This document shows, piece after piece, positions 51,067 to 60,658 of a stretch of DNA of 64,000 bases. A model generated the notes under the pieces. It saw only the letters and a list, made by a program, of their open reading frames with translations, was not told the origin of the DNA and made no database searches. The DNA lies in assembly GCA_029260455.1 (NCBI GenBank), contig JAJDDF010000006.1, forward strand, positions 372,001-436,000. The letters run 5' to 3'. The DNA comes from Phycisphaerales bacterium (GTDB lineage: Bacteria; Planctomycetota; Phycisphaerae; Phycisphaerales; UBA1924). Each line of letters opens with the position of its first letter. The stretch's first letter is position 1. The position numbers and the translations under genes were made by a program.

Positions 51067-52422
51067 ATGGCAAGTGCCGATCTTCAGGTGTGGTCTGATG
51101 TGCTTGCGTATATGCGTGCGCATCATGCTGACATGACGCGCCAATGGTTCGAGGAAATCGAGCCTTTGGGCATTGTCAGCGGCGTGATGCGCCTGCGCGC
51201 AGCGACAGATGTCCATCAACGATATCTGGAACGCGAATGCGCTGCGGTCATCTCTTCGGCACTGCAAACGGTGAGCGGTCGACTCCTGAGTGTGCGGTTT
51301 CTCGGTCCTGATGATCGCCCGGATGTTTCAGATGCGCCGCCCACCACCGCCTCAAACAATGGCACACTTCAATCCCCGCCGGTGGTCGCAGAGGGGCTGG
51401 TGATCAATCCGGACTACGCCTTCGAGCATTTTGTTGTGGGCCAGGAAAACCGGCTTGCCTATGCCGCTGCAACTGCGGTCGCCTCAGAGCCGGGTGTGCG
51501 CTATAACCCGCTGTTTATCCATGGCGGGGTAGGGCTTGGCAAAAGTCACCTGCTGCAGGCGATCTGCCTGTCCCTGCTTGAGAAAAACCCCGCGACAAAG
51601 ATTCTCTACCTGTCGTGTGAGGCTTTTGCCAGCGAATATGTCGGTGCGGTGAAGGCCGGGAAGATGAATGATTTTCAGCGCCGATTCCGTGAAGTGGATG
51701 TCCTTGTCATTGATGACATCCACTTTCTCGCCAAGCGGGACCGGTCGCAGGAAGAGTTCTTTCACACTTTCAATGCCCTGTATATGGCTGGGCGTCAGGT
51801 GGTTTTGAGTTCTGACGCGGCGCCGCAGGATATTCCTGATCTAGAAGCACGGCTGGTGAGCCGGTTCCAGTCCGGGCTTGTTGTGTCAATCAATGCGCCG
51901 CTCTATGAGACGCGCGTTGAGATCGTCAAACAAAAAGCCGTGATGCTTGGCTTTGCGATGCCCAATGATGTTGCAGAGTTTATCGCGAGTTCTATTTCAG
52001 CAAATGTCCGGGAGCTGCAGGGCGCGATATACAAAGTGCAGATGTTCCAGTCGGCCAACGGGTGCCCAATCTCACTGAGTCTGGCGCGCGATGCACTTTC
52101 CGATGCTGTGATCGAAATCAAACCCGAAGTCACCATCCTGCGCATCATCGATACGGTCGTAGATCACTACGGCGTCAAACTTATCGATCTGCAATCCAAA
52201 CGAAGGCAGAAATCAATCGCCCATCCGCGCCAAGTGTGCATGTACCTCGTCCGCCGGCACACGCGGCATTCTCTTGAAGAAATTGGCGGTTATTTTGGCG
52301 GTCGCGACCACACCACGGTCATGCACGCGGTTCGTACTGTTGAAACAAAACGCACCAATGACCCGGATCTTGACCGAGTTCTTGAAGCGCTCGAACGCCG
52401 GTGCGGCGCAGAAAACCTATAG
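51067..52422 (+). CDS. dnaA: chromosomal replication initiator protein DnaA
   Basis: 451 residues. Domain I (1-85) begins SADLQVWSDVLAYM; a linker with ASNNGTL follows. Domain III is AAA+: Walker A GGVGLGKSHLLQA, Walker B VLVIDDIHFLAKRD, sensor region VVLSSDAAPQDI and the Arg-finger stretch EARLVSRFQSGLVVSI. Domain IV binds DNA boxes: SIAHPRQVCMYLVRRHTRHSLEEIGGYFGGRDHTTVMHAVRTVE is a near-perfect signature. The ATG at 51067 is preferred to a GTG 24 codons upstream, which would add an unlikely basic/hydrophobic extension that includes part of the leader hairpin side. It is not next to dnaN, recF or gyrB, and lies 39 kb from parB. Confidence 0.96.
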   Translation: MASADLQVWSDVLAYMRAHHADMTRQWFEEIEPLGIVSGVMRLRAATDVHQRYLERECAAVISSALQTVSGRLLSVRFLGPDDRPDVSDAPPTTASNNGTLQSPPVVAEGLVINPDYAFEHFVVGQENRLAYAAATAVASEPGVRYNPLFIHGGVGLGKSHLLQAICLSLLEKNPATKILYLSCEAFASEYVGAVKAGKMNDFQRRFREVDVLVIDDIHFLAKRDRSQEEFFHTFNALYMAGRQVVLSSDAAPQDIPDLEARLVSRFQSGLVVSINAPLYETRVEIVKQKAVMLGFAMPNDVAEFIASSISANVRELQGAIYKVQMFQSANGCPISLSLARDALSDAVIEIKPEVTILRIIDTVVDHYGVKLIDLQSKRRQKSIAHPRQVCMYLVRRHTRHSLEEIGGYFGGRDHTTVMHAVRTVETKRTNDPDLDRVLEALERRCGAENL

Positions 52423-52778
52423 CAATACGCATTACAGTTATTCATTGTGTGACAGGCAACGTCGGCTGCCGACCGCTTGTGCACAGGCGACGGCTTGTCG
52501 GATGCTGATGGAATTCATGGGGACAACATGTAGCGCTGCGCCCTATGAATCCGTCGTAACCGCGGCGCTCTTTCGGCGCTGCATTGCACACGAACAGAAG
52601 TCGGCCATGAGCGGCAGTATGCGACACTTCGGCGACAGGTTGTTCGGAATTGGAAAAATGGTCGAACACCTTGATAATCCTGTTGTTACAGTGATGGCCC
52701 GTGTGTTTTCCACACACCGCCAGCGCTCTTGAGAGAGAGAGGAGAGAGTTTTCTCTTCTCTCATAAAGAAGAAGAAGA
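52423..52778. other. 356-base intergenic region between dnaA and mutM
   Basis: Convergent gene ends. It contains two imperfect matches to the DnaA box TTATCCACA: TTTTCCACA (one mismatch, 52706-52714) and TTGTGCACA (two mismatches, 52477-52485). Near its right end a GA/CT-rich hairpin (10-bp stem, 52737-52762) could terminate both genes, though no T run follows. I see no AT-rich unwinding element, so I do not call it an origin. Confidence 0.45.
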
Positions 52779-53636
52779 TCATTCAACAACAACGGGCTGG
52801 CACGCCGGACACCACACGGTTGTGCGTTGCGCGATGGCGGTGCTTTTCAGCACGGCGTTGCATCTCACGCAAGGCTCACCGGCTCGACCATACACCTGAT
52901 GGCGCTGCTGAAATGCACCAGATGCGCCAGATCCATTCACATAATCACGGATCGTTGATCCGCCGGATTGGATTGCATCTGAAAGAATTGCACGAATTGA
53001 GGTGGCAAGGGTGCGGGCATCCTGCGCCGAAAGTTTTCCCGATTCGCGCATGGGTGCAATCTTTGCGCGAAAGAGAGCTTCATCGGCGTAAATGTTGCCA
53101 ACACCAGCCAGTCGCTGCTGATCAAGCAGGAGTGATTTGATTGGCGAACGGCGCGGGCCATGTGCGCCCTTCAGTGCAGCGGCAAGTTGGAATCGGGTGA
53201 TGGTCAGGGCATCGGGCCCAAGCTGGGCAAAGTGAGCAGTCAGTTCATCGCGATCGGGCAAGGCCTGAAGCCCGCCAAACCGCCGAGGGTCACGAAAGAA
53301 AAGCTGCCCGGACCGGGTCTTTTTCTGCCAGCGCCACACGGCATGAACATGGGTGTGCTTTGAGGCCCGATCGTTGTCATGTGTGAGAAAGAGCTGCCCA
53401 CTCATGCCAAGGCGGATGATGAGTGCCCTGCCGGAATTGGTGCACAGGGCGAGTTGTTTGCCATGGCGTTTGAATTCAACGATCTGCTGCCCTTTGAGCA
53501 GTGCGTCAGGCCGGGAAGTGCCCATTACGCCGTCAAGCATATCGGCGCGGTGCAGCACAACTCCCAAAATGCGTGCCCCGAGCATTTTTTGGGCAAGGGA
53601 CAGTCGAATGCACTCCACTTCGGGCAACTCGGGCAT
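52779..53636 (-). CDS. mutM: formamidopyrimidine-DNA glycosylase
   Basis: 285 residues. Excises oxidised purines such as 8-oxoG and cuts the abasic site. The N-terminal PELPEVE carries the catalytic Pro2 and Glu3. LIIRLGMSGQL, GVGNIYADEALF (helix-two-turn-helix) and the C-terminal zinc finger CVRCNAVLKSTAIAQRTTVWCPACQ are all intact. The Lys in ALLKGQQIVEFKRHGKQL contacts the lesion. Length normal. Divergent from moxR. Confidence 0.96.
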   Translation of the reverse strand: MPELPEVECIRLSLAQKMLGARILGVVLHRADMLDGVMGTSRPDALLKGQQIVEFKRHGKQLALCTNSGRALIIRLGMSGQLFLTHDNDRASKHTHVHAVWRWQKKTRSGQLFFRDPRRFGGLQALPDRDELTAHFAQLGPDALTITRFQLAAALKGAHGPRRSPIKSLLLDQQRLAGVGNIYADEALFRAKIAPMRESGKLSAQDARTLATSIRAILSDAIQSGGSTIRDYVNGSGASGAFQQRHQVYGRAGEPCVRCNAVLKSTAIAQRTTVWCPACQPVVVE

Positions 53637-53752
53637 GGGTGGGATCGTACTGAGAATCAGGCAAACATCGGTTCCCTGACCGGTATCATGCCTTGCGGCC
53701 GATGATGTTGGTTCGGCTGTGTCTCACTGAGAACCCCCACGCGGAGTGCATG

Positions 53753-54835
53753 ATGTCTGATCCTTTGGCTTCCAAGTCTGAGCCTCCCCCCGTCAACGCC
53801 CAGGAGGCGATCGCGGAGGTGCGTGATGCATCTGATCAACTTCGCACAGAAATTGCCCGGGTGATTGTGGGGCAGGATCTGGTGGTCGAAGAGCTTCTCA
53901 TGTGTCTCTTTTGCCGAGGACATGCGCTGGTGGTTGGAGTGCCGGGGCTTGCCAAGACATTGCTGATTTCCACGATTGCGAGAAGTTTGTCGCTTGGTTT
54001 TTCGCGGATTCAATTTACGCCAGACCTGATGCCTTCTGACATTACAGGCACGGAGGTGATTGAGGAAGACAAAACGACGGGCGCTCGCGAGCTTCGGTTT
54101 GTCAAAGGTCCAATTTTTGCAAATGTGATTCTTGCCGATGAAATCAACCGCACGCCGCCCAAGACACAGGCGGCGCTGCTTGAAGCCATGCAGGAACATC
54201 AGGTGACGGTCGCGGGTGTGCAGAATCCTTTGCCCGAACCCTTCTTTGTACTTGCGACGCAAAATCCGATCGAACAGGAAGGCACGTATCCCCTGCCTGA
54301 AGCGCAGCTTGATCGGTTCATGTTCAATATCACCATTGGCTATCCGGATGAAGATGAAGAAGTGGAGATTATCCGCCGGACAACATCTGCTGAGATGGCG
54401 ACAACAGTGCCCGTCTTGAGCGCCGATGTCGTGGCGCGCGTGCAACATTTGGTGCGCGAAGCACCTGTGGCGGATCATGTGATTCGTTACGCACTTCGGC
54501 TCGTGCGCGCTACGCGCATTCGTGAGCATTCCGAATCATCGCCCAAGCCTAAGATTGTGCGCGACTACCTGTCGTGGGGGGCAGGGCCCCGGGCGAGTCA
54601 GTATCTGGTGCTTGCCGCAAAGGCCAAGGCGGTGCTTGAAGGGTCGATGCACGTCACGCCCGACCATGTCAAGGCGGTTGCAATGCCGGTGTTGCGTCAC
54701 CGCGTGATCGCGAATTTCAACGCGGAAGCAGACGGTGTGACGACTGACGATGTCATCACAGAACTTCTGCGCATTACTTCAGTCGATGGCAGCAGCGCAT
54801 CGGAACAGCGTCAACTTGATGCTGTGATGCGCTGA
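53753..54835 (+). CDS. MoxR-type AAA+ ATPase
   Basis: 360 residues, the chaperone ATPase of MoxR/RavA-type complexes. IVGQDLVVEELLMCLFCRGH, Walker A-like GVPGLAKTLLIS, FTPDLMPSDITGTEV, Walker B-like ILADEINRTPPKTQAALLEAM, then ATQNPIEQEGTYPLPEAQLDRFMF are the standard motifs. The start at the second of two ATG codons gives a 6-base spacing from GGAG. First gene of a five-gene operon with DUF58, BatA-like, VWA and a giant protein. Such clusters prepare or fold metal-containing or exported proteins. Confidence 0.93.
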   Translation: MSDPLASKSEPPPVNAQEAIAEVRDASDQLRTEIARVIVGQDLVVEELLMCLFCRGHALVVGVPGLAKTLLISTIARSLSLGFSRIQFTPDLMPSDITGTEVIEEDKTTGARELRFVKGPIFANVILADEINRTPPKTQAALLEAMQEHQVTVAGVQNPLPEPFFVLATQNPIEQEGTYPLPEAQLDRFMFNITIGYPDEDEEVEIIRRTTSAEMATTVPVLSADVVARVQHLVREAPVADHVIRYALRLVRATRIREHSESSPKPKIVRDYLSWGAGPRASQYLVLAAKAKAVLEGSMHVTPDHVKAVAMPVLRHRVIANFNAEADGVTTDDVITELLRITSVDGSSASEQRQLDAVMR

Positions 54836-54899
54836 GAAAGAGTGATGTGTTGATACGTGTCTTTGTGCGCTGTATGAAGCCCGATCGGGATGAATTGAA

Positions 54900-55922
54900 T
54901 TGACCACAGACGACTCGAGTTTTGGTGCACAGACGAGTGCGGTGTCTTCCACATCGAGCGCGGATGCCACGTTGTATTTGCATCCGCAGACGCTTGCGCG
55001 ACTTGGCACTCTTGAACTACGCGCAAAGATGATTGTTGAGGGTGTGATGAGCGGCATGCACCGTTCCCCGTATCACGGATTTTCAGTCGAATTTGCTCAG
55101 CATCGCGCGTATGTCCCGGGTGATGATCTGCGGCATCTGGACTGGAAGGTGTATGGGCGCTCTGACAAGCTCTATCTCAAACAGTATGAACAGGAAACGA
55201 ATCTTGATCTCGTATTGATGGTCGATGCGTCTGGGTCGATGGCGTTCGGCTCGCGGAGCTTTGCCTCGGCGGCGGGTTCGGGGGCGACAGCGAGTCCTGA
55301 TGGTCGGCATCACTGGTCGAAATTTGATCACGCAACCGCTGCTGCTGCAGCGCTGTCATACATGGCGCTGCGACAGGGTGATCGCGTGGGGCTGTCGCTT
55401 TTTGCCGATAAACTTATTGCAGGCACAGAGCAGTCTGGCTCGCAGGCGCAGTGGCGGCGCATCATCGATGCGCTCTCGACGCACCCGATAGATCAACCGA
55501 CAGATGTGGCACGCGCCGTTGATCAGGTGATGGCGAAACTGACGAATCGAGCGCTCATTGCGATTGTGAGTGATTTTTACTCAGATCCTGAAGCAATTCG
55601 TACCGCACTTGCGCGGCTGCGACATCGCAAGCATGATGCAATGCTTTTTCAAGTCGTTGACGATGCAGAACTCACCTTCGGCATGGACGAGGTTGCGCCT
55701 TTTGAGGGCTTTGAAGGCGAGGGGCGTTTGCGGATTGATCCACGGTCGATTCGAACTGCGTATATCGAGGCGTTCACGAAACACCGTGAAGAAATAGAAA
55801 AGACGGCGCGCAGTTTTGGCTTTGATTATCAACTGGTGCGCACGCATGACTGGCTTGGCCCGCCTCTGGCAAGCTTCATGGCAAGTCGTAACGCGGTGCT
55901 CAAGCGGAGGAAGCGGTCATGA
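54900..55922 (+). CDS. DUF58-domain protein
   Basis: 340 residues. YHGFSVEFAQHRAYVPGDDLRHLDWKVYGRSDKLYLKQYEQETNLDLVLMVDASGSM is the hallmark of DUF58 proteins, which carry a VWA-like fold; the MIDAS residues DASGSM are present. A Ser/Ala-rich 20-residue N-terminus comes first. The start is TTG (no ATG before the domain), with GGGATG upstream. The stop overlaps the next ATG (ATGA). As in MoxR operons elsewhere, it is probably the substrate-adaptor partner of the ATPase. Confidence 0.9.
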   Translation: MTTDDSSFGAQTSAVSSTSSADATLYLHPQTLARLGTLELRAKMIVEGVMSGMHRSPYHGFSVEFAQHRAYVPGDDLRHLDWKVYGRSDKLYLKQYEQETNLDLVLMVDASGSMAFGSRSFASAAGSGATASPDGRHHWSKFDHATAAAAALSYMALRQGDRVGLSLFADKLIAGTEQSGSQAQWRRIIDALSTHPIDQPTDVARAVDQVMAKLTNRALIAIVSDFYSDPEAIRTALARLRHRKHDAMLFQVVDDAELTFGMDEVAPFEGFEGEGRLRIDPRSIRTAYIEAFTKHREEIEKTARSFGFDYQLVRTHDWLGPPLASFMASRNAVLKRRKRS

Positions 55923-58174
55923 ACGTGCTTCATCCGGGGCTGCTTGCTGCGGGGATCGCGGCGCTTGCGATACCGATCATTATTCATTTGCTCTTGCGTC
56001 GTCGTCGCCGGCCGATCAAATGGGCTGCGATGCGATTTCTTCTGGAGGCGTATCAAAAGCAACGGCGCAAGTTGAAATTGCAGCAGTGGTTGTTGCTCGC
56101 GGCGCGGTGTTTGCTCGTGCTTCTGATTGGGCTTGCCCTAGCGCGGCCACTTTTTGATCGCGGCATACTTTCTGCGAGCAGCGATGGGCGCACGCTGTAC
56201 CTGATTATTGACAATTCCATCGCTTCTGGTGTGCGCGATGAGCAAGGCACCGCTCTTGAAAGGCACAAACAATCGGCGGCCAAGGTGCTTGGGAGTCTTG
56301 GGCCGGGCGATCGCGCAGCGCTTATCACGCTTGCGGCACCAGCGGAACCGATGGTGATTCCCGCGAGCGCAGACCCGGGTGCGGTGCGGCGGCTTGTTGA
56401 AGGGCTTGAGCCTCAGGACAGCGCTGCGGATCTCCGCCGCGCTCTCGAATTGGTGGGCAGTGATGCGCCGGGCGAGACAGGCGATGCGCGCCTGACTTCG
56501 GTTGTGATTCTCAGCGATTTTCTTGAGGGCTCAGTTGATTTGAGTGCGCCGTTACCTCCCGCGCTTGCGGGCATTGAAGAAGCTCATCTTGTAGCACCAA
56601 TTCCACAAAGTGATGCGCCGGTCAATAGCCAGGTGGTGTCGGTTATTCCCTTGTGGGATGACCCATCAGATTTGCGCCCCGGTCAGGCAAGTGTGCGCGT
56701 TCGCCGTACAGGTGCTTCGGTCACGGATCTGCTGTCGGTGAAAGTTCGCATCTGGGCGCAGCAGGATGATGAATCGGCGGCGCGCGGCATAGAGATGCGG
56801 AGATTGCTTGCAGAAGGTGCAGTGCGCCTGGCGCGAGGGCAAATTGAAGCATCGAAAAATTTTCCACTTGACCGTTCGCAGCTTGATCCGGCAGATTCCG
56901 AACAGACGGTACTGGTTGCGGAGATAGATTCAGATGCATTGGTTGCAGACAATCAAAGACGATCAATTGTGCCGCTGCGCGAATCACTTCGCGTGGGTAT
57001 TGTGGCGCAGCGCCACTTTGGCACACGCACCATAGAGGACCTTCGTGCGGCGGACTGGTTTCGCTTTGCGCTGACCCCGGTGCTCAGCACCCCGATTGAA
57101 ATTATTGATATCAGCCCGGCGGTGATCGATGCGCCGCAGCTTTCACGACTGGATGCTGCGATCCTTACCGCGCCGCATCTTGTGCAAGATGAGGGATGGG
57201 CATTACTACGAAAGTTTGTCAATCGAGGGGGGCTCGTGTTTTTGTGTCCGCCAGCAGAAGCAAATGTTCATTTGTGGACAGAATCATTTGAGCAATCCTT
57301 TGATTTGCCGATCCGTCTTGCGCGTGAAGCGATGGCATTTGAGGCACCGCTTCGATTTACAATGTCATCACAGCGTCCATCGTTATTTCGTCTTCTTGAA
57401 GGTGAACTGCCGGAGTTGATTCGCCCGGTGACGGTGGCGCGTGCGCTTGTTCCAGAACCAACAGAAGGCGGCACGACACAGTTGCTTGAACTTGAAAATG
57501 GTGCGCCCTGGATGGTGGCAATGCATGTAGGTGCAGGCAAGGGCGATGCGGCTGCATCAGAAGATTCTGGCGGTCTTGTGGTGTATATGGCATCGCCGCC
57601 GGATCCATCATGGACGAATCTTCCCTTGATGCCGTTGATGGTGCCGCTTCTTCAGGAGACTATTCGCCAAGGTGTAGCTTCGGGCAGTGCTGGTGTGAGC
57701 ACCGTTGTTGCCGGGCACACCTTTGCGCCGCCTGCTGGCGTGCAGGAATTATCTACAACTCGGGATGGTGAACGGGTGCGCGAAGGCGTATCACAGGCGG
57801 GTAGCATGACATTGCGGCGGGCAGGTGTGTGGCGGGGCACCGATGAATCCGGACGTAATACAGTTGCGATTGCGGCCAATCCTGATGTGGATGGGGCGCG
57901 CACAACGGCTGTTGATCGCGATGCGGTGCGCGCGTGGCTTGCGGGTGCTACCGGCGCGGGCGCGGATCCTGTAGAGGTTGTGCAGTGGCTTGATGCCGAG
58001 GCAGATGGAGACGCAACAAACAGCAAAGCCGCAAGCTCTCCATTTGATTTGCCCTTGCTTCTTGGTGTATTAGCGCTTGCGTTGATGGAGATGGCGCTTG
58101 CGCGCTGGGCAAGTTATGCAGGCCCATGGCGCAAGGTGGGTGTGACTGCAATCAAAGCGGAGCGCTCGTCATGA
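55919..58174 (+). CDS. BatA-like membrane protein
   Basis: 751 residues. The N-terminus (LLAAGIAALAIPIIIHLLLRRRRRPIKWAAMRFL) is the aerotolerance-regulator BatA N-terminal domain, with two membrane segments (about 6-24 and 55-75). Then comes a VWA-like region beginning TLYLIIDNSIASG (a degenerate MIDAS). Further beta-rich parts follow, and a last membrane segment near the C-terminus (SPFDLPLLLGVLALALMEMALARW). Overlaps the genes on both sides by 4 bases. The name follows the N-terminal domain only; the middle resembles no Bat protein that I know. Confidence 0.85.
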   Translation: MNVLHPGLLAAGIAALAIPIIIHLLLRRRRRPIKWAAMRFLLEAYQKQRRKLKLQQWLLLAARCLLVLLIGLALARPLFDRGILSASSDGRTLYLIIDNSIASGVRDEQGTALERHKQSAAKVLGSLGPGDRAALITLAAPAEPMVIPASADPGAVRRLVEGLEPQDSAADLRRALELVGSDAPGETGDARLTSVVILSDFLEGSVDLSAPLPPALAGIEEAHLVAPIPQSDAPVNSQVVSVIPLWDDPSDLRPGQASVRVRRTGASVTDLLSVKVRIWAQQDDESAARGIEMRRLLAEGAVRLARGQIEASKNFPLDRSQLDPADSEQTVLVAEIDSDALVADNQRRSIVPLRESLRVGIVAQRHFGTRTIEDLRAADWFRFALTPVLSTPIEIIDISPAVIDAPQLSRLDAAILTAPHLVQDEGWALLRKFVNRGGLVFLCPPAEANVHLWTESFEQSFDLPIRLAREAMAFEAPLRFTMSSQRPSLFRLLEGELPELIRPVTVARALVPEPTEGGTTQLLELENGAPWMVAMHVGAGKGDAAASEDSGGLVVYMASPPDPSWTNLPLMPLMVPLLQETIRQGVASGSAGVSTVVAGHTFAPPAGVQELSTTRDGERVREGVSQAGSMTLRRAGVWRGTDESGRNTVAIAANPDVDGARTTAVDRDAVRAWLAGATGAGADPVEVVQWLDAEADGDATNSKAASSPFDLPLLLGVLALALMEMALARWASYAGPWRKVGVTAIKAERSS

Positions 58175-60558
58175 ACGAACTGCTTTCCGGATTGCTCGAT
58201 CTCGACACACTGCGATTTGGTCAGGACGGTGTGCATTTTGGTCTTGCCCATCCCTTGCCTGCATGGGCGTGGGTGCTGACGGGCATCGCGGCGCTCACGT
58301 GGAGCGCGATGACCTACGCAAGACTCACGGGGGGGCGCACTTCTCGCATGGGGCTGATGTTTGTACGAACCGTATTGCTTCTTGGCATTGTTTTGCTTGT
58401 TACTGGCCCGAGACTTATACACCGGCACGAAGAAATTGATCGCGACTGGGTGGTGGCCCTTGTGGATCGATCCGCATCACTGACGATTGGCGATGCGCCG
58501 ACTGGTGATGGGCAGCGCACCTCTCGCAACGAGCAATTGCGCAGCGCACTTGAGGAAACGTCACCCATGTGGGATGAACTCGCAGCGCAGCGCACACTGC
58601 TCTGGCTTGGCTTTGATCGCGGCGCCTATGACCTTGCCCGAACTGAGGCGGGGGGTGTGCCTGTTGAACTGGATGAACCTGCGGGCCGTCGCACAGCCCT
58701 TGGTGTAGCGCTTGATCAGACATTGGCCCGAGCAGCTGCGCGACCAGTGGCGGGCGTGATTGTGATCTCTGATGGTCGCTCGACCGATGCGCCGTCTCGC
58801 GCGGCGATTCGTCGTCTCACGGCAGAGCGCATTCCGGTGTTTGTTGTGCCGCTTGGTTCACCTGACCCGGTGTCAGACGTGCAGTTGGTCACGGTGGATG
58901 CGCCGCGCGTTGCGTATGCCTCTGACTTTGCGCCAGTGATTGTCGAGCTTTCGCGTGTTGGGGCGGGACAAGCAACAGGGGAAGGCGCGCTTGTGCGCCT
59001 GATTGATCATGCGACTGGACAAGTCCTTGATGAGCAGCGCGCATCTTTTGAACGCGATTCGGGCAGTGGGGAAGCAAGTCAGGCTTCAGTCACACTCACA
59101 ACGCGTCCGGAAACAGCAGGCGCTCAGCAGTGGGGCATCGAAGTGATTCCCGATGGTGAAGATCTGCTTGCGGGCAACAACAGCGCCGAGGTGCCCATTG
59201 AAATTGTGGATCGCCCGATGCGGGTGCTCTTCATAGATGGGTATCCGCGCTGGGAGCAGCGGTATTTGCGCAATGTGTTGTTGCGGGAACGGTCTGTGGA
59301 TGCATCGACGCTTATCCTTGCGCCGGATCGCCGCTATTTGCAGGAAGGCAATACCGAACTGGAAAGCCTGCCCGTCTCACCAGAAGACTGGGCAGAATAT
59401 GACGCAATTGTGCTTGGCGATGTGTCTCCCGAAGTATTCACGCGCGAGCAGCTTGAACAAATTCGTGAACACGTGGCGCTGCGGGGCGCGGGTTTGCTCT
59501 GGGCCGGGGGCCCGGGCGCGACACCGCGGCTCTGGTTTGATACGCCGCTTGCCGATCTTTTGCCATTTCCGCCGTCAGCGTGTGACGGCACACCGGTGAT
59601 CGGGTCGGTGTTGATGTCACCTTCGATTGATGCAGAGCGCCTTGGTGTACTGCGTCTCGGTGAACCGGGTGAGCCAGCGTGGCCTGACGTCTTGCGGGAT
59701 GCAAGTGCAGGCTGGCCCTTGCTGCGCTATGCGCAGGCAATCGATGAATCGCAGTTGAAGCCCGCAGCGCAGGTGCTTGCATCTGCAGAATCAATTACAG
59801 ATGGTGAAGTAACGCCGCTCGTTCTTGCGATGCGTTTTGGAGCTGGACGCAGCTTGTATGTGGGGACAGATGAAATCTGGCGCTGGCGTTACGGGCGGGG
59901 CGAACGTCTCTTTGAACGGTTTTGGTTGCAGTTGCTGCGCATGCTTGGTCGCGAACGGCTGTCGCGCACCGGCGCTTCTGCGGTGTTGACCGCGAGTCCG
60001 AAGCGCGTGGTTGTCGAACAGCCTGTGCGGGTATCAGTGGAATTGCTCGATCAATTTCTTGTTGACCTTGATCTCGCGTCTGTGACGGTGCAGGCACAGC
60101 GAGCTCGCGCGCCGGGCGAAGCCGACCCTGAGCCGATCGAACTCACTCTTGAAAGGACAATCAATCCCCTTGCTCAGGCAAGGGGAGCAATCGCGGATTC
60201 TGCTGAGTACGCCGTGACTTGGATTCCCTCAGATCCCGGGCGGTGGACACTTACCCCCGACGAGGCGGATCTAGTGGGTCTCGAGGTATCGGCGGAGGTA
60301 GAGGTGATCCTGCCAGATGATGAACTTCGGCATCCAGAAGCGGACCATGTGTCTCTGAGCGACTTGGCAGCCCGTACGGGGGGGCAGGTGCTGCTGCCTG
60401 ACCAACTGGGGCGTCTGGCGGAGCTTCTGCCCAATCGCGAGCGGCGGCGGGTTCTTGAGCAGGCGGAGTCGTTGTGGGACACACCACTGGCATTATTGCT
60501 GCTGATTGGGCTTTTAACGGTCGAATGGGTGGGTCGGCGGGTCATTCGCCTTGCGTGA
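58171..60558 (+). CDS. membrane-anchored VWA-like protein
   Basis: 795 residues. Two N-terminal membrane segments (about 28-48 and 60-80) are followed by a VWA-type domain starting WVVALVDRSASLTIGDAP (DxSxS-type MIDAS), then GVIVISDGRSTDAPS. Residues 350-480 look like a glutamine-amidotransferase-type flavodoxin fold (VLFIDGYPRWEQRYL, LLWAGGPGATPRLWF), followed by a beta-sandwich and a last membrane segment (PLALLLLIGLLTVEWVGRRV). ATGA overlap with the previous gene. Similar three-part proteins occur in planctomycete MoxR operons. Confidence 0.85.
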   Translation: MNELLSGLLDLDTLRFGQDGVHFGLAHPLPAWAWVLTGIAALTWSAMTYARLTGGRTSRMGLMFVRTVLLLGIVLLVTGPRLIHRHEEIDRDWVVALVDRSASLTIGDAPTGDGQRTSRNEQLRSALEETSPMWDELAAQRTLLWLGFDRGAYDLARTEAGGVPVELDEPAGRRTALGVALDQTLARAAARPVAGVIVISDGRSTDAPSRAAIRRLTAERIPVFVVPLGSPDPVSDVQLVTVDAPRVAYASDFAPVIVELSRVGAGQATGEGALVRLIDHATGQVLDEQRASFERDSGSGEASQASVTLTTRPETAGAQQWGIEVIPDGEDLLAGNNSAEVPIEIVDRPMRVLFIDGYPRWEQRYLRNVLLRERSVDASTLILAPDRRYLQEGNTELESLPVSPEDWAEYDAIVLGDVSPEVFTREQLEQIREHVALRGAGLLWAGGPGATPRLWFDTPLADLLPFPPSACDGTPVIGSVLMSPSIDAERLGVLRLGEPGEPAWPDVLRDASAGWPLLRYAQAIDESQLKPAAQVLASAESITDGEVTPLVLAMRFGAGRSLYVGTDEIWRWRYGRGERLFERFWLQLLRMLGRERLSRTGASAVLTASPKRVVVEQPVRVSVELLDQFLVDLDLASVTVQAQRARAPGEADPEPIELTLERTINPLAQARGAIADSAEYAVTWIPSDPGRWTLTPDEADLVGLEVSAEVEVILPDDELRHPEADHVSLSDLAARTGGQVLLPDQLGRLAELLPNRERRRVLEQAESLWDTPLALLLLIGLLTVEWVGRRVIRLA

Positions 60559-60658
60559 GGCGGTTTTGGTGAACCAGATGCCTGCGAGGTGCGCTACCCT
60601 TCATGGTGGCAGCAGGTCGAAAGTAAGTGCATGGAAGCGGCAGTGAAGTGAGGGTCCG

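Noticed and set aside
52423-52778. oriC between dnaA and mutM
   Set aside because: Only one near-consensus and one poor DnaA box, no AT-rich unwinding element, and the apparent composition flip is 40 kb away.
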